A stretch of 64,000 bases of DNA from Neoasaia chiangmaiensis (GTDB taxonomy: Bacteria > Pseudomonadota > Alphaproteobacteria > Acetobacterales > Acetobacteraceae): contig NZ_CP014691.1 in the NCBI RefSeq assembly GCF_002005465.1, forward strand, positions 2,178,501 to 2,242,500, written 5' to 3'. This document shows positions 14,071-23,764 of the stretch, in pieces. A program made the position numbers and the translations under genes. Below the pieces are notes generated by a model. The model did no database searches. It was not told where the DNA came from and saw nothing but the letters and a program-made list of their open reading frames with translations. Every line of letters begins with the position of its first letter. Position 1 is the stretch's first letter.

Positions 14071-17000
14071 ATGAATCTATGCCGCCTGTTTATTCTCCGA
14101 CCTGTCATGACGACCTTACTGGCGGTGTCTCTGCTGGCGGCGGGGCTGATCTGCTATCCGCTCATGCCGGTCGCGGACATGCCGGATATCAGCGCATCGT
14201 CGATCAACGTGCGGGTGCAGCAGCCGGGCAGTAATCCGGAACAGATGGCGACATCGGTCATCTCGCCACTGGAGCGGCATCTGACGTCGATCGCCGGTAT
14301 CGAATCCATGGAATCGGACAGCGACAACGGCTCCGGCGATATCCGCATCGACTTCGTGTCGTCACGCAATATCGACGGCGCCCTGCGTGACGTGCAGGCG
14401 GCGCTGCGTGCCGCCCACGCTGACCTGCCGAACGGCACGCTGCAGAACGATCCGGAAGCCTACAAGGAGGATCCGACCTCCAACCCGGTCTATCTCTTGT
14501 CGCTGACATCGGACGTCATAACGGTGCCGCAGCTCTACGACATCGCGACAACCCGCGTGAAGCCGATGCTCGCACAGGTGAAGGGGGTCGGATACGTGCA
14601 GGTGGTCGGCTCCGCGCAGCCTGCCGTGCGTGTCGAGCTCAACCCGATGACGCTCTTCAAATGGGGTATCGGGTTCGAGGATGTGCGGCAGGCGCTGGCC
14701 TCGGCGAATGCGAACACGCCCAAGGGTTTCATCGAGGCGAACGGCCAGCGGCTGATGCTGGCGACGAATGACCAGGCGACGAATGCGGACCAGTATCGCG
14801 ACCTGATCATCGGCTATCGCAACGGGCTGTATCCGGTGCGGCTGGCGGATGTCGCGACGGTCGACGACAGCGTTCAGGACCTCTACCAGGCCGGCTACTT
14901 CAACAACCACGCGGCCATCACCATCATCGTCCGGGGGCAGCCCAAAGCCAACACGGTTCACATCGTCGATGGTATCAAGGACCGCCTGTCGTATCTGCGC
15001 GCGGCGTTGCCGGCCGGCGTGACCATGACGACGGCCATGGACCTGTCGAACAGCATTCGCGCTTCCCTGGCGGATACGCAGGTGACGCTGCTGGTGTCGG
15101 TCATCCTGGTCATCGGCGTGATCCTCGTCTTCCTGCGACGCCTGCGCTCGACGCTGATCCCGGCCGTGACCGTGCCTGTCGCGCTGATCGGCACGATCGC
15201 CGTCATGAAGATGATGGGCTTCACGCTCGACATCCTGTCGCTGATGGCGCTGACCATCGCCGTCGGCTTCGTGGTGGATGACGCGATCGTCGTGGTCGAG
15301 AACATCGCGCGCCATATGGAAGACGGCATGGACCGGCTGGAAGCCAGCCTCAAGGGTTCGGCCGAAATCGGCTTCACCGTGCTGTCGATTACGGCATCCC
15401 TCGTGGCGGTGTTCATTCCGCTGATGTTCCTGCCGGGGCAGCCGGGCGCGATTTTCTTCGAGTTTTCGGCGACGATCGTCGCGGCCATCGTCATTTCGCT
15501 GATGCTGTCCCTGACATTGACGCCGATGATGTGCGCGTACTGGCTGGACGTGGATCATGACGCGGAAACCCGGCAGGGCTGGACCGGGCGCCTGTCGCGC
15601 GGGATCGAGCGCGCGCTGGATGCGGTGGTGGCGGCCTATGGCTGGACGCTGCGTTGGGGACTGCGGCATCATGTCATCGTCGCCCTGTCGCTGCCGCTGA
15701 GCTTCATCGTGCTGGTCGGCTCCATCATCGAGATGCCCAAGAGCGGTATTCCGGCGCAGGATATCTCGTTGCTGATGGGTTATGTCGGCGTGGACGACAC
15801 ATCCTCCTTCGCACAGATCAGCCGCCGCCTGCGTCAGGTCGGTGCGGCGATCCTGAATGACCCGGACGTGGTGGGCGTCACCAGCTGGAACAATGACGAC
15901 GCGGATGGCGAGGTTTTCGCCACGTTGCGCGACAAATGGGACCGCGTGGCGGACGATGTGGTGATCGAGCGCATCCGCAACCGCCTCGGTGAGGTGCCGG
16001 GCGTGCATTTCGGCCTTTTCTCGGCGGGCAACCCGAATGGCGGTGGCGGCCAGCGGCGCACCGGCACCTATCGCTATGTTCTGCGCGGGCAGGATCCGGC
16101 GGCGCTGTATGCCTATCTCCCGAAGCTCGTCACGGCGTTGCGCAAGAGTCCGGTCATGCAGAACGTGACCTCGAATTTCGAGGGGCATGGCGCGTCGGTG
16201 CATGTCGAACTCAACCGCGACATGGCGGCGCGCTATCTGGTCACGCCGCAACTCGTCAGCAACGTCCTGTATGACGCCTACGGCCAGACGATCGCCTCCC
16301 GCATTCATACGGACATCACGACGCATGCCGTGGTCATGGAAGCGGCGGCGGCTTATCGCCAGTCGCCAGACGTTCTGAAGAACGTCTGGATCTCCACCTC
16401 ATCCGGGACGCCCTCGGGGGCGGCGCGCTCGAACCAGATACGCGTGCAGAACACGAACAGCACGACGAGCACCAACACGGCCGCGGCATTGAGCGCGGCG
16501 TCGCTGCGCAATGCCATTGCCAACCAGATCACCGGCAACGGCTCCAACGGTGCTGCGGTCGCATCGTCGATCGAGACGATGGTGCCGCTGGGCAACGTGG
16601 CGACGCTGACGATGCGGCCGACACCCACCGAGATTTCGCATCGGGACGGTTACATCGCGACCTCGATCAGCTTCGACGTGGCGGCAGGCAAGACTTATGC
16701 CGATGCGCAGAAGGTGATCGATGAGACGATCGCCCAGACGCAGGCCCCGATCGGCGTGACCGGCAAGTTCTCCGGTCTGGCGGGCGACACGCAGAAGACG
16801 CTCATCAACGAATTGCTGGCGTTCATCGCGGCGGTGGCGACGATGTATATCGTGCTGGGCATCCTCTATGAGAGCCTGATCCATCCGCTGACCATCATGT
16901 CCACGCTGCCGTCGGCCGGTATCGGCGCCACGCTGGGCCTGTGGCTGTGCGGGGAGGAGTTCACGCTGATCGCGGCGATCGGCATGATCCTGCTGACTGG

Positions 17001-17370
17001 CATCGTGAAGAAGAACGCGATCCTGATGGTCGATTTCGCGCTGCACGCGGAGAACGACCTTGGGTATACGCCACGCGATGCGATTTACGCAGCGTGCCTG
17101 ACCCGCTTCCGCCCGATCCTGATGACGACGCTGGCGGCGGCGTTCGGTGCGGTACCGCTGGTGATCGGGCATGGCTACGGTTCGGAAATGCGCCGTCCGC
17201 TGGGCATCGCCATCATCGGGGGCATGGCGATGAGCCAGCTGCTCACGCTCTATACGACGCCTGTCGTCTATCTTTATATGGACGCCATCGGCGGTTTCGC
17301 GACGCGGCTATGGCGGCGCCTCGTGCCGCAATCGCGCGGGCCATCGGGTTTGTCCACTGCTTCGAACTGA
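14071..17370 (+). CDS. RND multidrug efflux pump inner-membrane subunit (HAE1/MdtB-like), orphan
   Basis: The 1099-residue protein has the RND fold: an N-terminal transmembrane segment, two large periplasmic porter loops and 12 expected membrane spans. The TM4 proton relay GFVVDDAIVVVENI (Asp-Asp) and TM10 GIVKKNAILMVDF (Lys) are present. It is about 50 residues longer than typical members. The extra length sits at about residues 777-834, a Ser/Asn/Thr/Ala-rich stretch between VWISTSSG and MVPLGNVATL in the second porter loop. No membrane-fusion protein or outer-membrane channel is adjacent, so it must use partners encoded elsewhere. An S9 peptidase begins 12 bp downstream, suggesting co-transcription. 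Confidence 0.9.
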   Translation: MNLCRLFILRPVMTTLLAVSLLAAGLICYPLMPVADMPDISASSINVRVQQPGSNPEQMATSVISPLERHLTSIAGIESMESDSDNGSGDIRIDFVSSRNIDGALRDVQAALRAAHADLPNGTLQNDPEAYKEDPTSNPVYLLSLTSDVITVPQLYDIATTRVKPMLAQVKGVGYVQVVGSAQPAVRVELNPMTLFKWGIGFEDVRQALASANANTPKGFIEANGQRLMLATNDQATNADQYRDLIIGYRNGLYPVRLADVATVDDSVQDLYQAGYFNNHAAITIIVRGQPKANTVHIVDGIKDRLSYLRAALPAGVTMTTAMDLSNSIRASLADTQVTLLVSVILVIGVILVFLRRLRSTLIPAVTVPVALIGTIAVMKMMGFTLDILSLMALTIAVGFVVDDAIVVVENIARHMEDGMDRLEASLKGSAEIGFTVLSITASLVAVFIPLMFLPGQPGAIFFEFSATIVAAIVISLMLSLTLTPMMCAYWLDVDHDAETRQGWTGRLSRGIERALDAVVAAYGWTLRWGLRHHVIVALSLPLSFIVLVGSIIEMPKSGIPAQDISLLMGYVGVDDTSSFAQISRRLRQVGAAILNDPDVVGVTSWNNDDADGEVFATLRDKWDRVADDVVIERIRNRLGEVPGVHFGLFSAGNPNGGGGQRRTGTYRYVLRGQDPAALYAYLPKLVTALRKSPVMQNVTSNFEGHGASVHVELNRDMAARYLVTPQLVSNVLYDAYGQTIASRIHTDITTHAVVMEAAAAYRQSPDVLKNVWISTSSGTPSGAARSNQIRVQNTNSTTSTNTAAALSAASLRNAIANQITGNGSNGAAVASSIETMVPLGNVATLTMRPTPTEISHRDGYIATSISFDVAAGKTYADAQKVIDETIAQTQAPIGVTGKFSGLAGDTQKTLINELLAFIAAVATMYIVLGILYESLIHPLTIMSTLPSAGIGATLGLWLCGEEFTLIAAIGMILLTGIVKKNAILMVDFALHAENDLGYTPRDAIYAACLTRFRPILMTTLAAAFGAVPLVIGHGYGSEMRRPLGIAIIGGMAMSQLLTLYTTPVVYLYMDAIGGFATRLWRRLVPQSRGPSGLSTASN

Positions 17371-17382
17371 GCTTTTCTATCG

Positions 17383-19359
17383 ATGAAATCTTCTTTTTTC
17401 CGTGCGGCACTTCTCGGCGGCCTGTCCTGGAGCCCGGCGCTGGCCCAGGCCCAGCCCCAGCCCCAGGCCCAGCCCCAGCCATCGCCGCGCGCCACCATGC
17501 ACGACATCAAATCGCCGGTCATTTCGCCTGACGGCACGCATGTCGCGACACTGGAAGGCGACGAAAGCGCCAATCCCGGCGAAAGCACGCATTTCCATGT
17601 CGTTCTGCGCACGCTGCCCGGCGGTGCGCCGGTGGCGGTGGGCACGGATTGCGCGACCTGCGATCCGTCGGGCCTCGCCTGGAGCACGGACAGCAAGCGT
17701 CTGGCGTTTGTGCTGCGCGCGCCGAAGCAGCAGAGCCGCCGGATCGTTTCCGTCGATGCGAACGGTATCAACCAGCAGACGCTGCTCTCGTTCGACGGCT
17801 CCCTGCAGGACCTGCGCTTCGGTCCCGACGGGACGCTGGCCGTTCTGGCCATTGCCGGTGCGCATCGCGATCCGGGCGCCCTGCAGGCAGGTGCGCCACA
17901 GACCGGCGAGATCGATGCACAGGAAGACGAACAGCGCATCGCAACCGTGGCGGATGGCCGCCTGACGTGGCAGTCGCCCGCCGATCTTTACGTGTACGAA
18001 TATGACTGGCGGGCCGGTCAGGGAGCACGTTTCGTCGGGACCGCGGCGACCGGCAACGGGGACGACCACTGGTGGCTGGCGAAGCTGTACGGCTTTGCGG
18101 ACGGCAAGGCGGATGTGCTGTATGCGCCGCCTGTCTCGCAGCAGCTCGGTCTGCCGCGCGTGGCGCCGGACGGACGGTCGGTGGTGTTCATCGGCGGCCT
18201 GATGAGTGATTTCACGTTCTTCGGCGGCGACGCCTTCACGCTGGACCTGACGAAGCCGCATGCCGCGCCGCATAACCTGACGCCGGGCATGAAGGCGACG
18301 GTGACAGGCCTGTCCTATTGCCATGGACAGTTGATCGGCAGTGGCCTGGCGGGCGCGCAAAGCACGTTCTGGACGTTGGACGGCGCACCGAAGATCGTGG
18401 CGCAGGCCGACGGGCTGATTTCGGCGACCGGCGGTTTCCCCACCCTGTCATGCGGCGGCGATCGCAGCGTGGCCGTGCAGCAGAACTTCACGCGTGCACC
18501 GGAACTCGTGGCGGGCACGCTTGGCCAATGGGCGCCGCTGACGCACGACAACGACGCGATGCCGGCCAATGCGAACGCCCGCAGCGTGACGTGGCGCAGT
18601 GACGGCTTTACCGTGCAGGGCTGGCTGCTGACACCGCTGACGCGCAAGGACGGCACCGTGAAGAACGGCAAGGTCGCGATGATTACCGACGTGCATGGCG
18701 GCCCGGCGGCATGGGCGCCCCCGCGTTACCTGAAGGCACGTTCGCAGAACAAGGCTTTGCTTGACGCGGGCTATGACATTTTCCTGCCCAACCCGCGCGG
18801 CAGCTACGGCCAGGGCGAAGCGTTCGCGCGCGCCAATCGCCGCGATTTCGGCCATGGCGATCTGCGCGATGTGATGCGCGGCATCGATGCGGTCGAGAAG
18901 ATCGAGCCGGTGGACGATGGGCGGCTGGGCCTGACCGGCTATTCCTATGGCGGCTACATGACGATGTGGACCGTAACGCAGACCAACCGCTTCAGGGCCG
19001 CGGTCGCCGGCGGTGGTATCGCCAACTGGCAGTCCTATTACGGCCAGAACGGGATCGACGGCTGGCTGCCGCCGTTCTTCGGCGCGAGTGTGTATGACGA
19101 CCCGGCGGTGTATGCGAAATCGTCGCCGATCACGTTCATCAAGAATGTGAGGACGCCGACCTTCATCTATGTCGGCGCGAACGACGAGGAATGCCCGCCG
19201 CCGCAGAGCCAGGAATTCTACCACGCACTGAAGACGCTTAACGTGCCGACATCACTGGTGATCTACCCCGGAGAGGGTCACGGCATGCGCGACCCGAAGC
19301 ACTGGGACGATGCGACCGCGCGCACCATCGCATGGTTCGACCGGTATCTGCATGGCTGA
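17383..19359 (+). CDS. Secreted S9-family (acylaminoacyl/dipeptidyl) peptidase
   Basis: The 658-residue protein starts with a signal peptide (to about residue 21, ALAQA). A short Gln-Pro repeat (QAQPQPQAQPQP) encoded by near-repeats of CCCAG follows, then a beta-propeller region. The C-terminal alpha/beta-hydrolase domain has nucleophile Ser521 in GYSYGGYM, Asp in VGANDEE and His in GEGHGM. This order and the GYSYGGYM motif fit the S9C peptidases, which release small peptides or N-blocked residues. It starts 12 bp after the RND pump gene and ends at a hairpin shared with the convergent sqr gene. Confidence 0.88.
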   Translation: MKSSFFRAALLGGLSWSPALAQAQPQPQAQPQPSPRATMHDIKSPVISPDGTHVATLEGDESANPGESTHFHVVLRTLPGGAPVAVGTDCATCDPSGLAWSTDSKRLAFVLRAPKQQSRRIVSVDANGINQQTLLSFDGSLQDLRFGPDGTLAVLAIAGAHRDPGALQAGAPQTGEIDAQEDEQRIATVADGRLTWQSPADLYVYEYDWRAGQGARFVGTAATGNGDDHWWLAKLYGFADGKADVLYAPPVSQQLGLPRVAPDGRSVVFIGGLMSDFTFFGGDAFTLDLTKPHAAPHNLTPGMKATVTGLSYCHGQLIGSGLAGAQSTFWTLDGAPKIVAQADGLISATGGFPTLSCGGDRSVAVQQNFTRAPELVAGTLGQWAPLTHDNDAMPANANARSVTWRSDGFTVQGWLLTPLTRKDGTVKNGKVAMITDVHGGPAAWAPPRYLKARSQNKALLDAGYDIFLPNPRGSYGQGEAFARANRRDFGHGDLRDVMRGIDAVEKIEPVDDGRLGLTGYSYGGYMTMWTVTQTNRFRAAVAGGGIANWQSYYGQNGIDGWLPPFFGASVYDDPAVYAKSSPITFIKNVRTPTFIYVGANDEECPPPQSQEFYHALKTLNVPTSLVIYPGEGHGMRDPKHWDDATARTIAWFDRYLHG

Positions 19360-19366
19360 TTGAGGG

Positions 19367-19392
19367 GCGGCATCGCGTTCGGGCGATGCCGC
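19367..19392. terminator. Hairpin between convergent peptidase and sqr genes
   Basis: A perfect 10-bp stem GCGGCATCGC (19367-19376) / GCGATGCCGC (19383-19392) with a 6-nt loop sits between the two convergent stops. No T-run follows on either strand, so it may act as an RNA end-stabiliser with Rho or as a weak two-way terminator. Confidence 0.5.
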
Positions 19393-19402
19393 TGCCCGGG
19401 CG

Positions 19403-20638
19403 TCAGGCCGTTTCGATGGCCTTGTGCGGCACTTTCACGTCATAGCCGCGCAGCATCAGGTTCCAGTACAGGCGTGGGAAGCCCTGCGTCTTGAGGAACC
19501 ATGCGAAGCGGCTCGGCGACCGCTGGTCGTATGGGAAGCTGGGGGCAGGCTTGCCGCCATAGAGGAATTCCGCCAGCACGACCTTGCCGTAGGCGACGGT
19601 CAGCGGGCACGCGCCATACCCATCGTAGGTTGCCGTCTGCGGACGACCATCCAGCGAGGCCAGCAGGTTGGCGACGACGACCGGCGCCTGAACCCGCGCG
19701 GCGGCGGCCGTCTTGGCATTGCTGGTGCCGGCGGCGTCGCCCACGCTGAAAATATCCTCGTAGCGGACGTGGCGCAGTGTTGCAGGATCGACATCCACCC
19801 AGCCGCCCGCATTGGCAAGCGGGCTGGACTTGATGAAATCGGGCGCGCTTTGCGGCGGCGTGACATGCAGCATGTCGAAGCGACGCGTCACCGTCTCCTC
19901 GGTGCCGACACGCTGGAAGGTCGCTTCCTTCTTCGCGCCATCGACGCGAATGAGGTTCTCCTTGTAGCGGACATCGACGCCGTAATAATCGACCATCTTC
20001 TGTAGCGACGGCACGAAATAGGGCACGCCGAACAGGACGTCGCCGGCCAGCGCGAATTCCACATGCGTCTTGTGCAGCCGCCCTTCCTTCCGCCAGTAGT
20101 CCGAGGCGAGATAGACGATCTTCTGCGGCGCGCCGGCGCATTTGATCGGCATCGGCGGCTGGGTGAAGATGGCGACGCCACCATCGAGCTGCTCGATGCA
20201 TTCCCAGGTATAGGCGCAGGATTCGCGTGAATAGTTGCTGGTCACGCCGTTGCGACCGATCGTTTCCGCAAGGCCCTCGACCTTGTTCCAGTCGAGTTGC
20301 AGGCCCGGTGCCACGACAAGCCGGCGGTATTCCACGATGCGGCCGCTTTCAAGCGTGCAGGTCTTGTCGTCCGGCTGGAACGAGACGACGCGATCGCGCA
20401 GCCACGTCACGCCATCGGGAATAAGGCCACCTTCCTGCCGCAGCGTTTCGGCCAGCGACATCACGCCGGCCCCCACCAGCGTCCAGCCGGGCTGGTAGGC
20501 ATGGGTCGTCGAAGGCTCCACGATGGCGACCGACAGGTTGGGGCGTTGCCGCTTGAGTTGGGCCGCCACGGTGATTCCCGCCGCACCGCCGCCGACGATC
20601 AGGACCGTGAAGCGATCCTGCGTGCTGGTTTCCGCCAT
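19403..20638 (-). CDS. sqr: Sulfide:quinone oxidoreductase-like FAD enzyme
   Basis: The 411-residue protein has the FAD-binding GGGAAGITVA near the N-terminus and a second Rossmann region. The SQR-typical Cys residues are in CAYTWEC, MPIKCAGAPQK and YGACPLTVAYGK. The KCAGAPQK segment is characteristic of SQR (it carries one redox Cys). It should oxidise sulfide (or related sulfur) and pass electrons to quinone at the cytoplasmic membrane. It is close in length to the type II/SQRDL group. The start at 20638 follows AAGGAGAACCGGAG; a 12-residue longer form is less likely. No persulfide dioxygenase or rhodanese gene is adjacent. Confidence 0.85.
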   Translation of the reverse strand: MAETSTQDRFTVLIVGGGAAGITVAAQLKRQRPNLSVAIVEPSTTHAYQPGWTLVGAGVMSLAETLRQEGGLIPDGVTWLRDRVVSFQPDDKTCTLESGRIVEYRRLVVAPGLQLDWNKVEGLAETIGRNGVTSNYSRESCAYTWECIEQLDGGVAIFTQPPMPIKCAGAPQKIVYLASDYWRKEGRLHKTHVEFALAGDVLFGVPYFVPSLQKMVDYYGVDVRYKENLIRVDGAKKEATFQRVGTEETVTRRFDMLHVTPPQSAPDFIKSSPLANAGGWVDVDPATLRHVRYEDIFSVGDAAGTSNAKTAAAARVQAPVVVANLLASLDGRPQTATYDGYGACPLTVAYGKVVLAEFLYGGKPAPSFPYDQRSPSRFAWFLKTQGFPRLYWNLMLRGYDVKVPHKAIETA

Positions 20639-20707
20639 CTCCGGTTCTCCTTGCCTGGCATATGATGACGACAACGCTAGAATACGCCGCTGGTGGCGGC
20701 AAAGTGT

Positions 20708-21628
20708 TCATGGACAATGCGGCGTGAAGACCGACCAGCCCGTGGCGCGCACAAGCTTTTCCAACGCCAGCGTGCCGAGCAGGGAATTGCCCTGCGCATT
20801 CAGTCCCGGCGACCAGACGGCGATGGATGCGATGCCCGGCACGATGGCCAGGATGCCGCCGCCCACGCCCGATTTCCCCGGCAGCCCGACGCGCACGGCG
20901 AAAGCGCCGGAGCCGTCGTAATGGCCGCACATCATCATCAATGCCAGAACGGTCGGCACGTGGCGCGAGGCGGGTTCGGCCGTCCGGCCACGCATCAGGC
21001 CCCGACCTGTCCCGGCCAGCTGGCGGCAACTCATCGTGACCGAGCATTGCAGGAAATACTGCTTCAGGACGGCATCGACCGGGTTCTCGATATTGCCGAA
21101 CGTGCGCATGTAGTTCGCCAGCGCCGCGTTCCGGAAACCGCTTTCATATTCCACGCGCGCCATGTCCTCATCGAAGGCGATGGGGGGCAGGGCATCGTCC
21201 CGGTCGCGGATGAACTGGAGGAAGCGCGCACGCGCACCTTCGGCGCCGAACCGGGTTAGCAGGATATCGGCGATGACCAGTGCACCGGCGTTGATGAAAG
21301 GGTTGCGGGGGATGCCGTGCTCGCTCTCCAGCTGGACGATCGAATTGAAAGCCGTGCCGGAAGGCTCCTGCCGCACCCGTTGCCAGATCGGATCGCCGCA
21401 TGTCTCCAGCGCCAGCATCAGGGCGTAGACTTTCGAGATGCTCTGGATGGAAAAGGCCTCGTCCGCATCGCCGGCGACATGCATCCGCCCATCCGCCATC
21501 GTGACCGCCATGCCGAACCGTTGCGGGTCCACCTGCGTCAGGGGTGGGATATAGCCTGGCAGCATGCCGCGATCGGCGATGCCGCGCATCTCATTGACGA
21601 TGGCCCCGAGTATGGCCGCGATATCCAT
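20708..21628 (-). CDS. glsA: Glutaminase
   Basis: The 306-residue enzyme has the serine-dependent fold of bacterial glutaminases: [14 protein letters not shown] (Ser-x-x-Lys nucleophile pair), [10 protein letters not shown], and [14 protein letters not shown] near the C-terminus. It converts glutamine to glutamate and ammonia. Family length is about 305-310, so the start at 21628 (MDIAAILG) is preferred to the longer frame to 21748. An AAGGA sits about 13 bp upstream, slightly far. It is divergent from the DUF4142 gene (220 bp between starts), so both may share a regulatory region. Confidence 0.88.
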   Translation of the reverse strand: MDIAAILGAIVNEMRGIADRGMLPGYIPPLTQVDPQRFGMAVTMADGRMHVAGDADEAFSIQSISKVYALMLALETCGDPIWQRVRQEPSGTAFNSIVQLESEHGIPRNPFINAGALVIADILLTRFGAEGARARFLQFIRDRDDALPPIAFDEDMARVEYESGFRNAALANYMRTFGNIENPVDAVLKQYFLQCSVTMSCRQLAGTGRGLMRGRTAEPASRHVPTVLALMMMCGHYDGSGAFAVRVGLPGKSGVGGGILAIVPGIASIAVWSPGLNAQGNSLLGTLALEKLVRATGWSVFTPHCP

Positions 21629-21848
21629 GGAACGGATGAATCCTTCTGTCTGAACTGGCAATCCGACCGGGCGGATCGCGGGTTGTCGGACCTGCATAGA
21701 CGCTCGGCGGATGGCCGTCGCATGAGCGTTCGGCATGGCTGCCGTCACAGCGGAAAGATCGACGGGACATCCAGGTATAACAATATCGTTACCGCTGGCG
21801 TCTTACGGCATATCGCACGTTATGTCGGCTTCCTGTGAGGTAACGACC

Positions 21849-22379
21849 ATGAAAAAGCTTCTTCCGATCGCCGCTATACTTGCGTTGTCGACATCATATG
21901 GCCACGCGCAGTCGATGGCGGAAAAGAGCGGGGTGAATTCGGCGATGGGCGTAGCGCCGGCGACGGCGGATTTCGTCAAGGAAGTCGCGGTCAGCGACAT
22001 GTTCGAAATACAGTCGAGCAAGCTGGCCCTGGCCCAGCATGATCGTGCGGCGCATTCATTCGCGACCCAGATGGTGGCCGATCACCAGAAGACCTCCAGC
22101 CAGCTGAAGTCTCTGGTGCATAGCGCCAACATCAACGCGGATGTGCCAACGGCCCTGGACAGTTCGCATCAGGACATGCTGGACAAGCTTCACAAGCTGC
22201 ATGGCAAGGAATTTGCCGCGCAATACCGGCAGGACCAGATCGACGGTCATAACGACGCGGTCTCGCTGTTCAAGCGCTATGCCGATAGCGGCGACAATGC
22301 TGCCCTGAAGAGCTGGGCCGGGCAGACCCTGCCCAAGTTGCAGCAGCATCTCGCGGAAGCGCAGAAACTGCCGCAGTAA
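21849..22379 (+). CDS. DUF4142 periplasmic protein
   Basis: The 176-residue product has a signal peptide (to about residue 20, SYGHA). The mature part is a helical DUF4142 domain: FVKEVAVSDMFEIQSSKLALAQ, then FATQMVADHQKTSSQLKSL and LDKLHKLHGKEFAAQYRQDQI (extents given, pattern of the family). The function of DUF4142 is not established; members are induced in stress or envelope contexts. Start 21849 is supported by TGTGAGG with good spacing. It ends shortly before the convergent nucleoside hydrolase; a 7-bp inverted repeat (22387-22393 / 22413-22419) overlaps the two ends. Confidence 0.8.
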   Translation: MKKLLPIAAILALSTSYGHAQSMAEKSGVNSAMGVAPATADFVKEVAVSDMFEIQSSKLALAQHDRAAHSFATQMVADHQKTSSQLKSLVHSANINADVPTALDSSHQDMLDKLHKLHGKEFAAQYRQDQIDGHNDAVSLFKRYADSGDNAALKSWAGQTLPKLQQHLAEAQKLPQ

Positions 22380-22404
22380 CGAACCCGCGCGCCACCCCGA
22401 TATG

Positions 22405-23349
22405 TCAGGGAAGGCGCGCGATCCGCTCGATCAGCAGGTCGAAGAAGCCTTCAGCATCGGCGTCACGGCAGTAGAACGCATTGGTGGGTCGCCCTGTGAC
22501 CTGCCAGTAATCCACCACCGTCTCGCCCACGCATAAGGCGCTCTGCGTCTCCACCTCGATATTCACGTCGCGGCCCTGAAACAGTTCGGGTCTGAGCAGC
22601 CACGCGATCGTGCAGGGATCGTGCAGCGGCGCGCCGTCCGATTCATACTTCTTCAGGTCGAACCGTTCCGAGAAGCACAACATGCCTGTCACGCACGCGC
22701 CGGCGCGATTGCCGAGCGCTTTCAGCCGGGCCTGACGCGGCTTGGTCGTCAGGATCTGATGCGTGACGTCCAGCGGCAGGACGACCATCGGAATGCCCGC
22801 GCCGAAAACGATCTTTGCCGCTTCGGGATCGACATAGGCGTTGAACTCGGCATTGGGCGTGATGTTGCCACCTTCGAAACAGGCGCCGATCATCGAGACG
22901 ATCCGCGCGATACGCGATGCGATATCCGGCGCCTTGCGCAGTGCCAGCGCCAGATTGGTCATCGGGCCGAGGGTGACGACCGTCAGTGCGCCGGGCGGCT
23001 CGGCGCGCAGCTTGGCGATCAGGAAGTCCACGGCATGCTGCGCCTCGGGCTGCTTGGCCGGGCGGGGCAGGTCGGCACCGTCCAGTCCCGTCTCGCCATG
23101 CACATGTTCGCCGCGCACGGGCGACCGCAGCAACGGCAGGTCGCAGCCCTGATAGAGCGGAATGTCCGCACGGCCCGCCAGCTCGAGGATCGCGGCGGCA
23201 TTGCGCGTTGTATTGGCGATGCCCGTGTTGCCGCCCACCGTCGTGATCGCCTCGACCGTCAACTGCTCGGGGGAGGCCAGCGCCATGAGGATGGCGCAGG
23301 CGTCGTCCTGGCCCGGATCGGTGTCGATGATGATGCGCGTGGGGCTCAT
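22405..23349 (-). CDS. Inosine-uridine-type nucleoside hydrolase
   Basis: The 314-residue enzyme carries the signature DTDPGQDDA at residues 10-18, binding Ca2+ and ribose. Further active-site parts are GGNTGIANT, a metal-ligand LGPMTNLALAL and NAEFNAYVDPEA, with a later DPCTIAW. It hydrolyses the N-glycosidic bond of nucleosides for salvage. Substrate preference cannot be read safely from sequence. It is 19 bp upstream of the convergently placed end of DUF3297, on the same strand, and could be in an operon with it (DUF3297 lies upstream). Confidence 0.88.
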   Translation of the reverse strand: MSPTRIIIDTDPGQDDACAILMALASPEQLTVEAITTVGGNTGIANTTRNAAAILELAGRADIPLYQGCDLPLLRSPVRGEHVHGETGLDGADLPRPAKQPEAQHAVDFLIAKLRAEPPGALTVVTLGPMTNLALALRKAPDIASRIARIVSMIGACFEGGNITPNAEFNAYVDPEAAKIVFGAGIPMVVLPLDVTHQILTTKPRQARLKALGNRAGACVTGMLCFSERFDLKKYESDGAPLHDPCTIAWLLRPELFQGRDVNIEVETQSALCVGETVVDYWQVTGRPTNAFYCRDADAEGFFDLLIERIARLP

Positions 23350-23368
23350 GGTCTCGCGGCCTTTCGGA

Positions 23369-23632
23369 TCAGGCTTCCGTGTCGGGGGATGTCTCCGTGC
23401 CCTTGATCCAGACCTCGACCGGACCGCTGACCTTGATCGTCATCGGGCGGCCCTTGCGGTCCAGCGTCTTGCCAACGGCCATGCGCACCCAGCCTTCGCT
23501 GATGCAGTATTCCTCGACATTGTTGCGTTCCTCGCCCTTGAAGCGCACGCTGATGCCGCGTTCGAGCAGGGCTTCGTCATAATACGGGCTTCCGGGCGTG
23601 GCGCTGAGCCGGTCGGGAATGGTGTCGCTCAT
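23369..23632 (-). CDS. DUF3297 family small protein
   Basis: This 87-residue acidic protein has the full family pattern: SDTIPDRLSATPGSPYYD, LLERGISVRFKGEERNNVEEYC and EGWVRMAVGKTLDRKG--MTIK. Members are small cytoplasmic proteins of unknown function, common in proteobacteria. The start at 23632 follows AAGGA at proper spacing; the frame to 23674 is rejected. It is co-directional with and 19 bp before the nucleoside hydrolase gene. Confidence 0.85.
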   Translation of the reverse strand: MSDTIPDRLSATPGSPYYDEALLERGISVRFKGEERNNVEEYCISEGWVRMAVGKTLDRKGRPMTIKVSGPVEVWIKGTETSPDTEA

Positions 23633-23764
23633 TGTCGGCGTCCTTGCTGTCGTTGCAGTGGTTTCGTCCCGCATAGCGTCTGATGGCGGATACGGGAAGA
23701 GATGGCGTCTTGACGGCGGCTTCCCGCTCCACGACCTTGGCGCTGATCCGGGAGAGAAAGCCGC

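Noticed and set aside
14362-16326. 654-codon open frame antisense to the RND pump
   Set aside because: It is the mirror of a well-supported RND gene, rich in Arg/His/Asp/Gln as typical for antisense frames in GC-rich DNA, and has no family motif.
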